Origin: Archaeoglobaceae archaeon
GTDB taxonomy: Archaea; Halobacteriota; Archaeoglobi; Archaeoglobales; Archaeoglobaceae
Reading direction: 5' to 3'
DNA: 47,545 nucleotides
Assembly: GCA_027036775.1 (NCBI GenBank)
Contig: JALWDS010000006.1
Location: forward strand, 1-47,545
Translations under genes and position numbers: made by a program
Shown: in pieces, positions 1 to 8,639 of the stretch
Position numbering within the stretch: the stretch's first letter is position 1
How the letters are laid out: every line of letters begins with the position of its first letter
The notes under the pieces: model-generated
The model's database searches: none
Told to the model about the DNA's origin: nothing
The model's input: only the letters and a program-made list of their open reading frames with translations

Positions 1-131
1 CGTTAGAGAGTGTGCTGAATTTAATAAGTATTGACCGATATCTAACTTTTTATATCAATAATCCGTTGATAACTTAATTTTCCACAGAGCGAACAGTGGT
101 AATCGATAGTTAAAAATTGAGAGTGATGGAA

Positions 132-1217
132 TTAAGAAGTAATTTCCTTGAGTATTGATCTGATAGCGAGGAGGTCGAGATGGGATTGGGGTTTGATAAT
201 GCCCTTGAGTGGGTCTAGGAAAAGGACGTTGGTTTTGATGAGGTAATGTTTTGTGATCTCGTCGAGTGAATCAAGTGGGATGGAATCACGATCTTTGAAT
301 AGGTTTAGGGCGGTAATAACCTTATCGTAATCGACTTCGTATTCCTTGTCTTTAATTCTGATAGTATATCCTAATTCTCTCAATTCTTTAAGTAGGCTCT
401 TTATCTCCATAATCCTAAGTCTTAACAGTTCTTCGCAGAATTCCTTTAACCTATCCTTGTTCTTAACAGCTTCAACCAAGTAGACCGGTTTACCCCCGAA
501 GTAGTTCCAAGTTAGGTCAATTTCATCTTGGCTGAAACCATATTTCTCAAGGAATTCTTTAGTAGTATTGTAATCGAAGTCGTCTATAAGGAGATATCTA
601 CAACGACCGTGGAGCATAGCTTCGTTGTAAACCCTTTCGATGAAAAGGGAGTCAGAAGTTACGGCGAAGACGTGACAGCAATGCAATTCCTTGGTTAAGC
701 GGATGAAAAGGTTAAAGAGTTCGTAGATGAGCAACCCATTGATTTTAATGTCTCCAATTACTTGAAGCTCGTCTATGATTAGGATAGGGGTAAATTTCTC
801 AGATAGTGTTAGGAACAATCTTTCAATGTATTTGAATACGTTTTCAAATTCTTTCTCCTCGAAGAACTTTTTGAATAGGTTTTTAGGCACGGGAATACCA
901 CCTATGAATGGGAGAGCAACTTTTTCCGGTAGGTAGTCGATCAAAACCTTAAGATACTCCTTGAAATCGTATTCCCTCTCGTCAACTTCAAACAGGACTT
1001 TGAGGAAGTCATCGGCTTTGCTAACGTATATACCCCTCAAGTTGATGTAGAAAACCTTGTACTCCTTTGGTAGCGTTTTAATCAAGTGTTGGAAAAGTTC
1101 GGTTTTACCAGAGTTAATAGGCCCGTAAGCGAATGTGATTAAATCTGGTCTCGTGTTTAGTATTCTCATAACCTCTTGAATCTCTTTCTCCCTATTGTGA
1201 AATTCGATCTCTAACAT
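132..1217 (-). CDS. Arch_ATPase-family P-loop ATPase, paralogue 1
   Basis: About 361 residues. Walker A (GPINSGKT) lies at residues 32-39 and a Walker B strand followed by DELQ near residue 150, the pattern of the archaeal AAA ATPase family (PF01637) that is expanded in hyperthermophiles and whose substrates are mostly unknown. A C-terminal winged-helix-like part and the ending with PQSHLDLLAIR are shared with two paralogues in this window. I chose the ATG at 1217 rather than the GTG nine bases upstream because GAGGTG sits at ribosome-binding distance, as it does in the paralogues. The region just past the stop resembles that past paralogue 2. Role unknown; these genes often travel with mobile elements. 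Confidence 0.85.
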   Translation of the reverse strand: MLEIEFHNREKEIQEVMRILNTRPDLITFAYGPINSGKTELFQHLIKTLPKEYKVFYINLRGIYVSKADDFLKVLFEVDEREYDFKEYLKVLIDYLPEKVALPFIGGIPVPKNLFKKFFEEKEFENVFKYIERLFLTLSEKFTPILIIDELQVIGDIKINGLLIYELFNLFIRLTKELHCCHVFAVTSDSLFIERVYNEAMLHGRCRYLLIDDFDYNTTKEFLEKYGFSQDEIDLTWNYFGGKPVYLVEAVKNKDRLKEFCEELLRLRIMEIKSLLKELRELGYTIRIKDKEYEVDYDKVITALNLFKDRDSIPLDSLDEITKHYLIKTNVLFLDPLKGIIKPQSHLDLLAIRSILKEITS

Positions 1218-1365
1218 TCTCAACACCTCATCGGGATTACGGTGTCGTAGTATTTAACTAATCAGTTTAGTCTAAAGTTGGCTAATTTTTAAGAATAAGT
1301 GTTACTACTATTTTTAATTCTTATGCACACACAAATTTCAATTATTATCGATTGTCGAGACTTGA

Positions 1366-1554
1366 TTATAGTTTGGAAATTATTATTATTTTGTTTTTCT
1401 TATCCACTTCGACTCTCACGTCCTCTCCGTGTTCAAACCCGATTTCGAGTAAAATGTCCGTTATCTTCTTCTTTAGGTAAATCCTACCACCGCCTTTACC
1501 GTCAATGTGAAACTTGCCCGCTGTTACGATCTTTTCTGTTTCAGCTTTCATCAT
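1366..1554 (-). CDS. AbrB/SpoVT-like swapped-hairpin DNA-binding protein (small)
   Basis: 62 residues or fewer (start 1554, or the ATG one codon later). The GRIYLKKKITDILLE stretch followed by an acidic turn and a VEVDKKNKIIII strand resembles the AbrB-type swapped-hairpin fold, common in archaeal antitoxins and transcription regulators. A TATA-like element at 1575-1584 sits 21-30 bases upstream of the ATG, which fits a leaderless message. No toxin gene adjoins it. It is divergent from the gene starting at 1655. The fold call rests on pattern only, so it is tentative. Confidence 0.55.
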   Translation of the reverse strand: MMKAETEKIVTAGKFHIDGKGGGRIYLKKKITDILLEIGFEHGEDVRVEVDKKNKIIIISKL

Positions 1555-1574
1555 ATTCGATAGTATCTATCGCA

Positions 1575-1631
1575 TTTTTAAAAATCATACCCTACTTGTA
1601 GGAATAATCAAATTCGACGAAATTTTTAAAA
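1575..1631. promoter_or_regulatory. Divergent promoter pair with two TATA-like boxes
   Basis: TTTTTAAAAA at 1575-1584 (serving the leftward gene starting at 1554) and TTTTTAAAA at 1623-1631 (serving the rightward gene, ATG at 1655) each lie 21-32 bases from the start codon. This is the archaeal TATA spacing for leaderless transcripts. No ribosome binding site is visible for either gene. Confidence 0.55.
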
Positions 1632-1654
1632 GGTTGTAAACATTGATAACAATC

Positions 1655-2575
1655 ATGACATCCGACGGAGAACAAATCTATTTAGGGGTCATAAACGAAC
1701 TAATCAAAGGATTGAGGAAAGCGTTTGGGAGAGATTTGAGGATGGAGCAAGCGAATTACGAAGACGGGGAAATGACACTCTTCGCATTGAGATTCCCTAC
1801 CGGTTTCAAGGATGGCGGGAGAGTGAAAGTTTGGGACGAAGTGTTGGTTTGCAACTACAAACTGATTTTGGACGAGCGAAAGAACGAAGAGTTGATTAAA
1901 GCTTTAAACGGCTGGGAACCGTTCAAATACGATTACTACAACGAAAGGTTTTCGAGAACGATTTTCGTAGTTCCAGAACCGGAGAAGATTAGAGGATTCT
2001 TCTACACGAAAACGATCAGAAAGAGGGTTTTTCTCTCTCCCTACGCTTGCAAGATCAACAAATACACGACCTACGTGGTTCTAAACACCAAACTACGAAA
2101 AGAGAAGGTTCTCGCAACCTTCCTCGCATACCTAACGAACTTCTACGCTAATAGAGCTAACTCCTTCGTCGAATCCCTTTACGACAACAAATCGAGGAGA
2201 GTTTCAATCTGGAGAAGGGTTAGAGCGGTTTTCAAGGGTCGGTTGCTCTCGCTCAGAAAGTCTCTCTCCAGATTCTATAATAGTATATATTATAGAATCG
2301 AGTTCTTGGAAGAAAAGGGGAAGCTGAGCGAGGACGTTGCGAAGATTGGAAAGTTACTTGCAGATTTGTTCTTTACATTTGCAAAATTGTTTGACGTTTA
2401 CGGTAAAGTTATCTTTTATAGTATTGTGGCAAAAGAAATCATAGACGAGTTAAAAGAGTTAGTGGGGTTCTCTAAAATCCCCGAAACCGTAAAGCACGTT
2501 ATAGCCCTCTGGAATCATCTAAACGAACGATGGTTACGCTACCAAGCGAGAAAAGTCCTCAGAGCGGAAACCTAA
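1655..2575 (+). CDS. Hypothetical protein, 306 aa
   Basis: I do not recognise a family. The protein is rich in Lys, Arg and Tyr, with a predicted mixed alpha/beta N-terminal half and a helical, basic C-terminal half from about residue 150 to the end. No membrane segments, P-loop or cysteine clusters were seen. A TTG at 1643 is in frame, but the ATG at 1655 lies at the right distance from the TATA box at 1623-1631 for leaderless initiation. It stands alone, upstream of a GC-rich structured segment and a decayed insertion sequence, so it may be mobile-element cargo. Function cannot be assigned. Confidence 0.6.
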   Translation: MTSDGEQIYLGVINELIKGLRKAFGRDLRMEQANYEDGEMTLFALRFPTGFKDGGRVKVWDEVLVCNYKLILDERKNEELIKALNGWEPFKYDYYNERFSRTIFVVPEPEKIRGFFYTKTIRKRVFLSPYACKINKYTTYVVLNTKLRKEKVLATFLAYLTNFYANRANSFVESLYDNKSRRVSIWRRVRAVFKGRLLSLRKSLSRFYNSIYYRIEFLEEKGKLSEDVAKIGKLLADLFFTFAKLFDVYGKVIFYSIVAKEIIDELKELVGFSKIPETVKHVIALWNHLNERWLRYQARKVLRAET

Positions 2576-2586
2576 ACCGTTCTGAA

Positions 2587-2716
2587 TCTCCGCTACATAT
2601 TGTATCAATCTATAACTTTCTGTAGCGGAGACCGTCATCACGGACACCCGACGCCCCCATCGCAGTTCTCCTACGGGTCTCGGAACGGTCGGGGCACGTT
2701 AACACTAACAGCCCCG
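2587..2716. other. GC-rich structured island, possible RNA or IS end remnant
   Basis: An island of high GC in AT-rich DNA. An 11-bp perfect inverted repeat (TCTCCGCTACA at 2587-2597, complement at 2621-2631) is followed by nested complementary pairs: GAGACC with GGTCTC, CCGT-CATC-ACGG, and CCCGAC with GTCGGG. It lies between the end of the 1655 gene and the stop of a broken transposase. In AT-rich thermophiles such islands are often structured RNAs. Alternatives are the guide-RNA end of a lost IS200/IS605 TnpB element or the terminal region of the IS6-type element. Strand is not determined. Confidence 0.35.
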
Positions 2717-3436
2717 TCAACTTAACCACCTCAGATGATTGAAATACAACATAGACAGTTTACAGAAAAGATTCCAGTTTTTAAGGGGATTTTTAGCAGT
2801 AATAGAGCAGAAGAAAATCTTTATTCTCTGTTTGAAAGAAGAAAACACAGCTTCAATTAAACTACGCTTTCCGAAAAGATTCGTGCTCGAATTCCAAACC
2901 TAAGCTTTCCAAAGCTCTTTTCAACCAAGGTGCTTTATCTATGACGAATTTAGGTTTGTTTTCGCAGTATTTTAAGACTTCTCTGATAAAGGATCTTGCT
3001 GTAAGATAATTTCTTGTCGTGTAAACTCTCATGAGAATTAATTCATTTCTTTCAACATCTATAGCTGAGAAAATGTAGAACTTCTTACCATTAGCTTTAA
3101 CTACAGTTTCGTCGATCGCGATCAGATTTCTTTTCTTTTTCTCAGTCGAAATAGGTAACTTCTCTTCAAATTCCTTTAACCATTTCCAAACTGCGGTATG
3201 GGAGACTCAGAAAGTATCTTAGCCGTTCCCCTCGTTGATGAAGTCTGGATGTAAATAGCTATGCTAAGAATTCTGATGTCGTTAGGAACTCTTTCTCTTT
3301 CAAAGAGGTTAAGCTCCTCCATTATTTCCTTGAGCTTCATCAAAATTAAATAATATTCTGAAAAGGTAAAGTTTACGGGTCTCCTTCCGTTATAGCAAAT
3401 CATATATACTCTTTTGTTCTGTATAACGAACAACAT
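2717..3436 (-). pseudogene. IS6/IS240-type DDE transposase, frameshifted
   Basis: Translation of the minus strand in shifting frames gives a recognisable transposase: an N-terminal helix-turn-helix part ending TSSTRGTAKILSE, then (after a frame change near 3200) WKWLKEFEEKLP, IAIDETVVKANGKKFYIF with the first catalytic Asp, FVIDKAPWL, and (after another frame change near 2865) SLIEAVFSSFKQR and the C-terminal KNPLKNWNLFCK. These are the hallmarks of IS6/IS240-group transposases. At least two frameshifts mean it is inactive. Only the left noncoding end looks preserved; the right end is replaced within about 25 bases by the ribosome binding site of the next gene. Confidence 0.8.
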
Positions 3437-3459
3437 AATAAAGTAGTGAGGTGAATATA

Positions 3460-5409
3460 GTGGACAAGAAGGATAGCCTATTAGTAGCTGTTGGAAGAAG
3501 GATATCCAGATTAAGAAAGGAAAGAGGGATTACATTATCAGGTCTTGCTGAAATTGCTGGAATTTCAAAATCAACGCTATCTGCGATAGAATCTGGGGAT
3601 GCGAATCCTACAATATCTACATTGTGGGCAATAGCAGATGCCCTTAATGTTCCATTTGGAGAACTTCTTCCAGAAGAATTTAAGGAGGTTGATGAGTCTG
3701 GAATAACTGTTCGACTTATCGAACGATCGGAGGGAGAGCCAAAAATTGAAGTTTACAAGATGATCCTAAGCCCAAAGAGTGTTAGAAGAGCTAATCCCCA
3801 TCAAAAAGGTGTGATTGAGAAGGTTCTCGTAGTAAGCGGTAGCATGCTAACAGGACCAGTATCATCTCCTAAACTCTTAAAAGCTGGAGAAGAGATGGAA
3901 TTCAAAGCTGATGTGCCTCACGTATACATGGCTATGGATGAAGGAGCAACAGCAATAATCACAATAAAATATCCATTGCTCGAGGACTTTTATAGTCAAT
4001 ACGACATTATTAAGCCGTTTCCGGAGAATGACGTTGAATGGGATGGCTTAAAATCCTTGTTAAGCAGGTTAAGTGAAGAATCTCTTTTAGGTATCCCAGT
4101 ATTTAGAATTGAACTTCATGGAGGCTATACGAGAGATGATCTAAGAAAACTAAAGGACATCCTTTATTCGCTTAAAGTAAAAAACCTAAAGCCCCACCTA
4201 ATTGAAGATAACCGTAGGGTATTAATATACTTATTTAGTACCTTTTCGGGAACTTTTAGGAGTTTTGATTCAGTTAGCTTAAATGACAAGAAATTCCATG
4301 AAGCGGTAAAAATTCTTAAACTCTCTAATAAGCAAAAATTATCAGAAGATGAGTTTAAGTATTTACAAGATTTAACAAGTGACTCATCATTCTTGCTAAG
4401 TGTCTTAGCATCAGAAGTGCTCTTAATCCATGCATATCCTACAATTCCCAATATAATTCTTAAGTTATACGAAAAAGACGTAAAGATATTTTACAAGCCT
4501 AAAACGTCATTCGAAGAGAGGATTAATGTCGGTTTATACAACGCTTTTGAACCACTTCACCCCGGTTATGCTCGGCAAGCATTGTTTATTGCTTATATCG
4601 TCAGAAAATACTTTGGAGATGAAAAAATTCAAGCCCTTGATGTAGGAACTGGTCCAGGTCATCACTTAAAAATGTTATATGAGTTAGTACCTTACCTTAG
4701 TGTTCTATGCGTAGAAAATAGCCCAAAAGCCATAGAATACCTTAAAAATAATCTTAAAGGGTTTAATTTTGGTTATATTCTTGAAGACTTCCTAGAATTC
4801 GAGTATGATAAAAAAGTGCCGTTGATAATTTCTGTCGGCTCATCTCATCACATGAATACTCTGTTCTTCTTAGAGAAATCATATGATTTACTTGAAAATG
4901 GTGGTATTCTGATTGTTTCCGACGAGTTTATCTCACCCTACCATGATCGCTTAGAAAGAGCGAGGAATATTATATCCCATCATACGAAATACATGCTGGA
5001 AACTTTGGTTGAAATACCAGAAAATGCTAATCTAACGGATGAAGAAAGAAGGTTAGTCAAACTTTTATCGAGAAATATACCTTTGATTTCATATCTTGCA
5101 GAGATTGGAGAGGTTAGAACTGCTATGAGCTATGCATTTCAACTCTTTAGAGATCTCAATAAGATTTTAATTCCTCCCAAAATCTCTCATCCGTTTATAT
5201 CTTACTACATATTTCAATACTTAGAGCTATCAGCAATGATTGCAGGTCTTGATTACGAAGTTGAAAGAAAAACATACCCTGAAAGGTTTAAATCACTTGC
5301 AGAAGAAACTGGATTTTCTTTATTACACCACACAAGAATCTATGCCACTCACGGAGCAAACGAGATGGACGCGGGAACACACATCTTCGCTCTAAAAAAG
5401 GAGGGGTAA
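3460..5409 (+). CDS. XRE-family HTH, cupin and SAM-methyltransferase fusion regulator
   Basis: About 649 residues in three parts. Residues ~10-65 are an XRE helix-turn-helix (GRRISRLRKERGITLSGLAE...). Residues ~85-170 look like the cupin sensor domain typical of HTH-cupin regulators. From ~375, a class I SAM-dependent methyltransferase begins with motif I (LDVGTGPGHH) near residue 393. I chose the GTG at 3460 over the GTG at 3451 because GAGGTG (3447-3452) would then be a properly spaced ribosome binding site. The azlC and azlD genes follow at 2- and 5-base gaps, so it probably regulates or modifies something tied to branched-chain amino acid export. The methyl acceptor is unknown and the three-part fusion is unusual. 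Confidence 0.8.
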   Translation: MDKKDSLLVAVGRRISRLRKERGITLSGLAEIAGISKSTLSAIESGDANPTISTLWAIADALNVPFGELLPEEFKEVDESGITVRLIERSEGEPKIEVYKMILSPKSVRRANPHQKGVIEKVLVVSGSMLTGPVSSPKLLKAGEEMEFKADVPHVYMAMDEGATAIITIKYPLLEDFYSQYDIIKPFPENDVEWDGLKSLLSRLSEESLLGIPVFRIELHGGYTRDDLRKLKDILYSLKVKNLKPHLIEDNRRVLIYLFSTFSGTFRSFDSVSLNDKKFHEAVKILKLSNKQKLSEDEFKYLQDLTSDSSFLLSVLASEVLLIHAYPTIPNIILKLYEKDVKIFYKPKTSFEERINVGLYNAFEPLHPGYARQALFIAYIVRKYFGDEKIQALDVGTGPGHHLKMLYELVPYLSVLCVENSPKAIEYLKNNLKGFNFGYILEDFLEFEYDKKVPLIISVGSSHHMNTLFFLEKSYDLLENGGILIVSDEFISPYHDRLERARNIISHHTKYMLETLVEIPENANLTDEERRLVKLLSRNIPLISYLAEIGEVRTAMSYAFQLFRDLNKILIPPKISHPFISYYIFQYLELSAMIAGLDYEVERKTYPERFKSLAEETGFSLLHHTRIYATHGANEMDAGTHIFALKKEG

Positions 5410-5411
5410 AG

Positions 5412-6050
5412 ATGTTTAAAAAGGGATTGATCACAAGCTTTCCAATTGTGATTGGTTACATTCCCATCGCCATAACATTCGGAGTAACTGCGTTGGCGTT
5501 AGGATTCAATGAAGTCGAAGCAATTCTTGCATCAGCATTAATCTTTGCCGGAGCAAGTCAATTTGCATTAATATCACTTGCATCGAATTCGTTAATTGAT
5601 GCGGTAACTATTCCAATAATTTTAAATTTAAGGCATATAGTTTACGGTTGCGTGGTATCTCAAAGGTTTGAAATAAGAAATCCATTTATAACTGCATTTG
5701 GATTGACGGATGAGGTTTTTGCAACATCTTTAAACGCTCCAAACAGTGAGAGGTTTATTTGGGGTTTAGAATTGGGAGCTTATCTATCTTGGGTTTTGGG
5801 AACTGCGATTGGCGTTCTGTGCGGGGCAGTTTTACTTTCTAATGAAACTTTAGCTCCTTCTCTGGTGTTCGCACTCACAGCTTTATTCTTAGTGCTCTTA
5901 ATTCCCAACCTTAAAGGACATCACACGCTATCTGCGTTAATTGGAGGGACTATCGCTCTAATATTTCATTACTTTGGATATACTTCAATGGGAATTCTAC
6001 TCGCGGGTATTTTAAGTCCAATAGTAGTTCTAAAAATCAAAAATAGGTGA
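5412..6050 (+). CDS. azlC: AzlC-family branched-chain amino acid exporter, large subunit
   Basis: 212 residues with several hydrophobic segments. The N-terminal PIAITFGVTALALGF and GASQFALISL stretches match the AzlC/YgaZ family (PF03591), which together with AzlD/YgaH exports branched-chain amino acids or analogues across the cytoplasmic membrane. A strong GAGGGGT ribosome binding site overlaps the end of the upstream regulator, and the following azlD gene begins five bases after the stop, which indicates one transcript. Length is typical of the family and no defects are visible. Confidence 0.9.
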   Translation: MFKKGLITSFPIVIGYIPIAITFGVTALALGFNEVEAILASALIFAGASQFALISLASNSLIDAVTIPIILNLRHIVYGCVVSQRFEIRNPFITAFGLTDEVFATSLNAPNSERFIWGLELGAYLSWVLGTAIGVLCGAVLLSNETLAPSLVFALTALFLVLLIPNLKGHHTLSALIGGTIALIFHYFGYTSMGILLAGILSPIVVLKIKNR

Positions 6051-6055
6051 TAAAA

Positions 6056-6367
6056 ATGATAGAACACTACGTAGCAATAATATTGGTCGCGATAGGAACA
6101 TATCTATCAAGATTTTTACCAATATATTTTAATGAAAGATTTAAAAGGTTAAAGGGTTTTAACGAATTCCTCGCGTATTCATCAACAGCCTTAATATCTG
6201 CACTTTTCGTTACATCTCTCGTATCCTTTCCGGTTGAATTAAAAAGCATGGGTATAAGTATTATAGCGTTGGCATTCGTCTTCGTATCATACAAAAAATG
6301 GAAAAATTTAGGATTTTCTGTATTAATCGGAGTGATAACACATTTATTATTTTATTATTATTTTTAG
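6056..6367 (+). CDS. azlD: AzlD-family branched-chain amino acid exporter, small subunit
   Basis: 103 residues, almost wholly hydrophobic with four likely membrane helices. The N-terminal IGTYLSRFLP motif is characteristic of AzlD/YgaH (PF05437), the obligate partner of AzlC. The ATG at 6056 is preferred over the GTG at 6047 because AGGTGA then forms a ribosome binding site at normal spacing just inside the azlC stop. It is the last gene of the regulator-azlC-azlD operon; the following DNA is AT-rich. Confidence 0.88.
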   Translation: MIEHYVAIILVAIGTYLSRFLPIYFNERFKRLKGFNEFLAYSSTALISALFVTSLVSFPVELKSMGISIIALAFVFVSYKKWKNLGFSVLIGVITHLLFYYYF

Positions 6368-6548
6368 TAATTAAAAATTTTATCATAACGTTATAATAAA
6401 AAAGAAGTATCTGATAATGAATCTGAGGAAGATATTGAAGGAATAACTGAAGTAATGCGAGAGATAAAGAAGATTCAGGGTATGAAGTAGGAAGAGAAGA
6501 GAAGGAAAAGGAGATAACGGATGGGGGTATAGAGGGTGATCTTGAGAC
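6368..6548. other. AT-rich interval with a truncated open frame
   Basis: No complete gene is visible. A start-less open frame at 6389-6490 encodes an acidic segment (EVSDNESEEDIEGITEVM) and ends in TAG, so it is probably the 3' remnant of a lost gene. A 24-codon open frame (6549-6623) with its own ATG overlaps the next gene and may be only a leader peptide. Confidence 0.4.
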
Positions 6549-6610
6549 ATGAGGGATTTAGAGATGTTTGAATGGTTGGAGAGGAAAGCGGGAAGGAGGT
6601 TTGAAATAAT

Positions 6611-6820
6611 ATGGGCTGGATGAAGGTGAAGACGACATCACTTTACCTTGAATGCTTGAAGAAGGGGCATAAGGTAGTAGTGAGGAGGTTGTCGTGGGGT
6701 CTATTATATCTGGAATGTTTAGACTGTGGTAAGGTATGGAGGGTTTGGATATACAGGGTAGACAAGCTTGATAGTGAAGAGGTTCCGGATGTGTTTGAGG
6801 GAGAGGAAGAGCACGTATGA
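6611..6820 (+). CDS. Small possible zinc-binding protein, 69 aa
   Basis: 69 residues with a C-x3-GH and a CLDCG arrangement (cysteines about 22 residues apart), possibly a degenerate zinc ribbon. An AGGAGG lies about 11 bases before the ATG. The next small open frame overlaps its stop codon as ATGA, suggesting translational coupling. I do not recognise the family; function unknown. Codon composition is plausible for a real gene, but the size leaves doubt. Confidence 0.45.
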   Translation: MGWMKVKTTSLYLECLKKGHKVVVRRLSWGLLYLECLDCGKVWRVWIYRVDKLDSEEVPDVFEGEEEHV

Positions 6821-6927
6821 GCGGTGAGATAGGGGATGAGATAATTAAGAGGTTTGCGGGAAGGGGCTTTGAAGTTAATTTTAATTGGGTATATATTATT
6901 AATAAACTGATTAACTGTAGTGGATAA
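6817..6927 (+). CDS. Very short open frame ending inside a palindromic repeat (36 aa)
   Basis: Begins at an ATGA overlap with the preceding gene and encodes 36 residues (MSGEIGDEIIKRFAGRG...). The last codons and the TAA stop lie inside the palindromic repeat at 6909-6929. It is either a tiny coupled gene or the start of a longer gene truncated when the repeat and the transposase remnant arrived. No family recognised. Confidence 0.3.
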   Translation: MSGEIGDEIIKRFAGRGFEVNFNWVYIINKLINCSG

Positions 6928-6929
6928 TC
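6909..6929. repeat. 21-bp palindrome (divergent copy)
   Basis: GATTAACT-GTAGT-GGATAATC, a degenerate copy of the recurrent palindrome GATTAACC-N5-GGTTAATC. It overlaps the end of a short open frame and directly abuts a transposase remnant. Confidence 0.6.
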
Positions 6930-7147
6930 GGTCTTCTTCTTTTTACTCCTTTTAGCATAGTAAAAATTCACATTATCTTCTCTTAATCCAATAGAATCCA
7001 CCGCTAAAATTTCCAACTTAATTCCCAACAGTTTACTGTTTCCTTCTAACATTTTCTTCAAATCTTCCTCTCTCAATCTCTTTACAGCTTTACATATCGT
7101 AGTAAAAATCTGGAATCTTCCTCAAGTTTAATGCTTTCTTCAATACC
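6930..7147 (-). pseudogene. Transposase fragment (IS4/ISH-like)
   Basis: The minus strand encodes KKALNLRKIPDFYYD, then after a frame change LREEDLKKMLEGNSKLLG and LEILAVDSIGLREDN followed by a lysine-rich end. The AVDS step within a hydrophobic strand resembles the first catalytic Asp of IS4/IS5-group DDE transposases. Only about 70 residues remain, frameshifted near 7100, and the fragment ends exactly at a palindromic repeat. It is a decayed insertion-sequence remnant; the family assignment is tentative. Confidence 0.5.
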
Positions 7148-7164
7148 TCATAGTAGTTGTATGT

Positions 7165-7216
7165 ACGGTACAAAAGGTACGAAAAATATTTATAGTCAAG
7201 AGGGAAAATAAAGTAC
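7165..7216 (+). promoter_or_regulatory. Promoter with GTACGGTAC operator-like repeats
   Basis: Repeated GTAC words (GTATGTACGGTAC, then AAGGTACG) sit immediately upstream of a TATA-like AAATATTTATA about 25-30 bases before the ATG at 7217. The arrangement suggests an operator overlapping the BRE/TATA region of the ribbon-helix-helix/zinc-ribbon gene, perhaps for autoregulation. Confidence 0.4.
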
Positions 7217-7570
7217 ATGCCTAGACAAGGGTACAAGTCGGTAACCTTACCAGAACACACCTATCGTATGGTTTTACAAATTAGAAAGGAGTTAGCTAAA
7301 AAGGGATTGGACAGTATCCCGGAGGAGATTTGGAAACTAGTAGAGACTAAGAAATGCCCAAGATGTGGTACAGTAATGGATAAAATAGAACTTAAGGCCA
7401 GTTATTACAGATGTCCAAAGTGTGGATTTGAGAAACCAGAAGTAAGGTTGGATGTAGTAGGTTCATTTGCATTGGGAGCGATTGTAGGTTTTCTTCTTGC
7501 TCTTGGTGTTGCGTACCTCTTCCAGAGTATGAACAAAACTTCTCAGAGGGAGAGCTATGGTATGGAATAA
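7217..7570 (+). CDS. RHH-like, zinc-ribbon and membrane-anchor protein, 117 aa
   Basis: 117 residues in three parts. The N-terminal ~35 residues (YKSVTLPEHTYRMVLQIRKE) look like a ribbon-helix-helix strand and helix. A four-cysteine zinc ribbon (CPRCG at about 48-52, CPKCG at about 68-72) follows, then one membrane helix (about residues 84-104) and a short tail. It could be a membrane-tethered DNA- or nucleotide-binding regulator. The next open frame starts inside its last codons (14-base overlap), so the two are likely co-transcribed. No named family recognised. Confidence 0.6.
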   Translation: MPRQGYKSVTLPEHTYRMVLQIRKELAKKGLDSIPEEIWKLVETKKCPRCGTVMDKIELKASYYRCPKCGFEKPEVRLDVVGSFALGAIVGFLLALGVAYLFQSMNKTSQRESYGME

Positions 7571-8480
7571 CATTTTGAACAGAATTGATCAGATTGAACA
7601 AAAACTGACAAAAAAGGGAGTAGTGGTTAGATTAGATAATCTGAAAAAGATTAAGAATCCTATATATATCTCTCATATTAACGCAACACTCGATTTTATA
7701 GATAGAATGGAAAAAATTTTTGAACAATAGATTGGGGTGGTAGAGGTTGAGCCAATAATGGATAGCGGTGATATTGACCTTATTATGTGTATCAAAGGTG
7801 AGACTTATTCTTTTCAAATAAAAGCGCGAGATGTAGTGATGGCATACATAAATGAATGGATTAAAGGGTATCAATGGTTTTATGAGCGCGTATTGGATGA
7901 TTTTGGAATTTTTGCTAGAGCTATTAAATGGGAAGATAGATTTGGAGTTTTAGAGAGGAGAAAAGTTAGCAGTGTGGACGATTTTAGTATTGCTACCATA
8001 TTTGAGCCTGCACTTAAATATGAAAGACGTGAGCTAAATGTTGCAAGGAAAAAAGTCAAAAAGGGAGCGGATCAACTTAAAGATTCGTATGGATATAAAA
8101 TTTTAATTTATAATGTAAGATTTACTCCTATATCAACTGATATATTAGTAGAGGAAACAAAAGCGTTGCTTAAAAAGTATAATGATCTAAGTGGTATCAT
8201 ATTTATGAGGTTAGGGTTAGAAAACTATACAGGGGATGTCGTGCCATATCTCATTCCAATACCAAACTATGACTCCAAGAAACCCTTAAAAGAGCTTTTT
8301 TGTAAACGCATTACTTATAGTCAGCTGGATGTTAAATTATTAGAGCCTAAGTGGTTATTTTCTCTTTCTACGAAGATTTATTTTGAAGAGACTGGCTGGC
8401 AAGAATTTCTTGATATACGTCCTAGTTATAAAGTGTACCGTAAGGGTGTTTACATGGGTTCTATTATTCCACCCTACTAA
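7557..8480 (+). pseudogene. PD-(D/E)XK nuclease-like gene split by one in-frame TAG
   Basis: A 57-codon frame (7557-7727) ends in TAG at 7728-7730 and continues in the same frame without other stops to 8480. The joined product (306 residues plus the TAG position) reads as one protein: an N-terminal helical segment, then VEVEPIMDSGDIDLIM and YSFQIKA, the E...D-x-D...Q-x-K pattern of restriction-like nucleases. The second part could start on its own at the GTG at 7737, but that removes the helix normally packed on the core. It is either a fresh nonsense mutation, a split gene or amber readthrough. Target unknown. Confidence 0.5.
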
Positions 8481-8546
8481 GGTGATGTTAAATGAAATTT
8501 GCAGTTTTCTTATAGTGTATAATGTATGCCAGAATCTCTGGTAATT

Positions 8547-8567
8547 GATTAACCGTAGTGGTTAATT
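8547..8567. repeat. 21-bp palindrome
   Basis: GATTAACC-GTAGT-GGTTAATT, nearly consensus, located in the gap between the nuclease-like gene and the UPF0175 fusion gene. Confidence 0.8.
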
Positions 8568-8639
8568 AATCTGTGAGGTTAGTAAATTATTATTTTGAAT
8601 TAATGGAGACAAGATATATAAGTGGATTTAGCGATAAAA

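Noticed and set aside
1299-1601. Open frame opposite the AbrB-like gene
   Set aside because: It runs antisense to a better-supported gene with a TATA box and has low-complexity composition.
6558-7076. 172-aa minus-strand open frame as one intact gene
   Set aside because: Only its first ~50 residues look like a transposase; the rest crosses a palindrome and the antisense of small plus-strand genes.
7557-8480. Pyrrolysine decoding as established
   Set aside because: No pyl genes are in the window and TAG is also used as an ordinary stop; nonsense mutation is equally likely.
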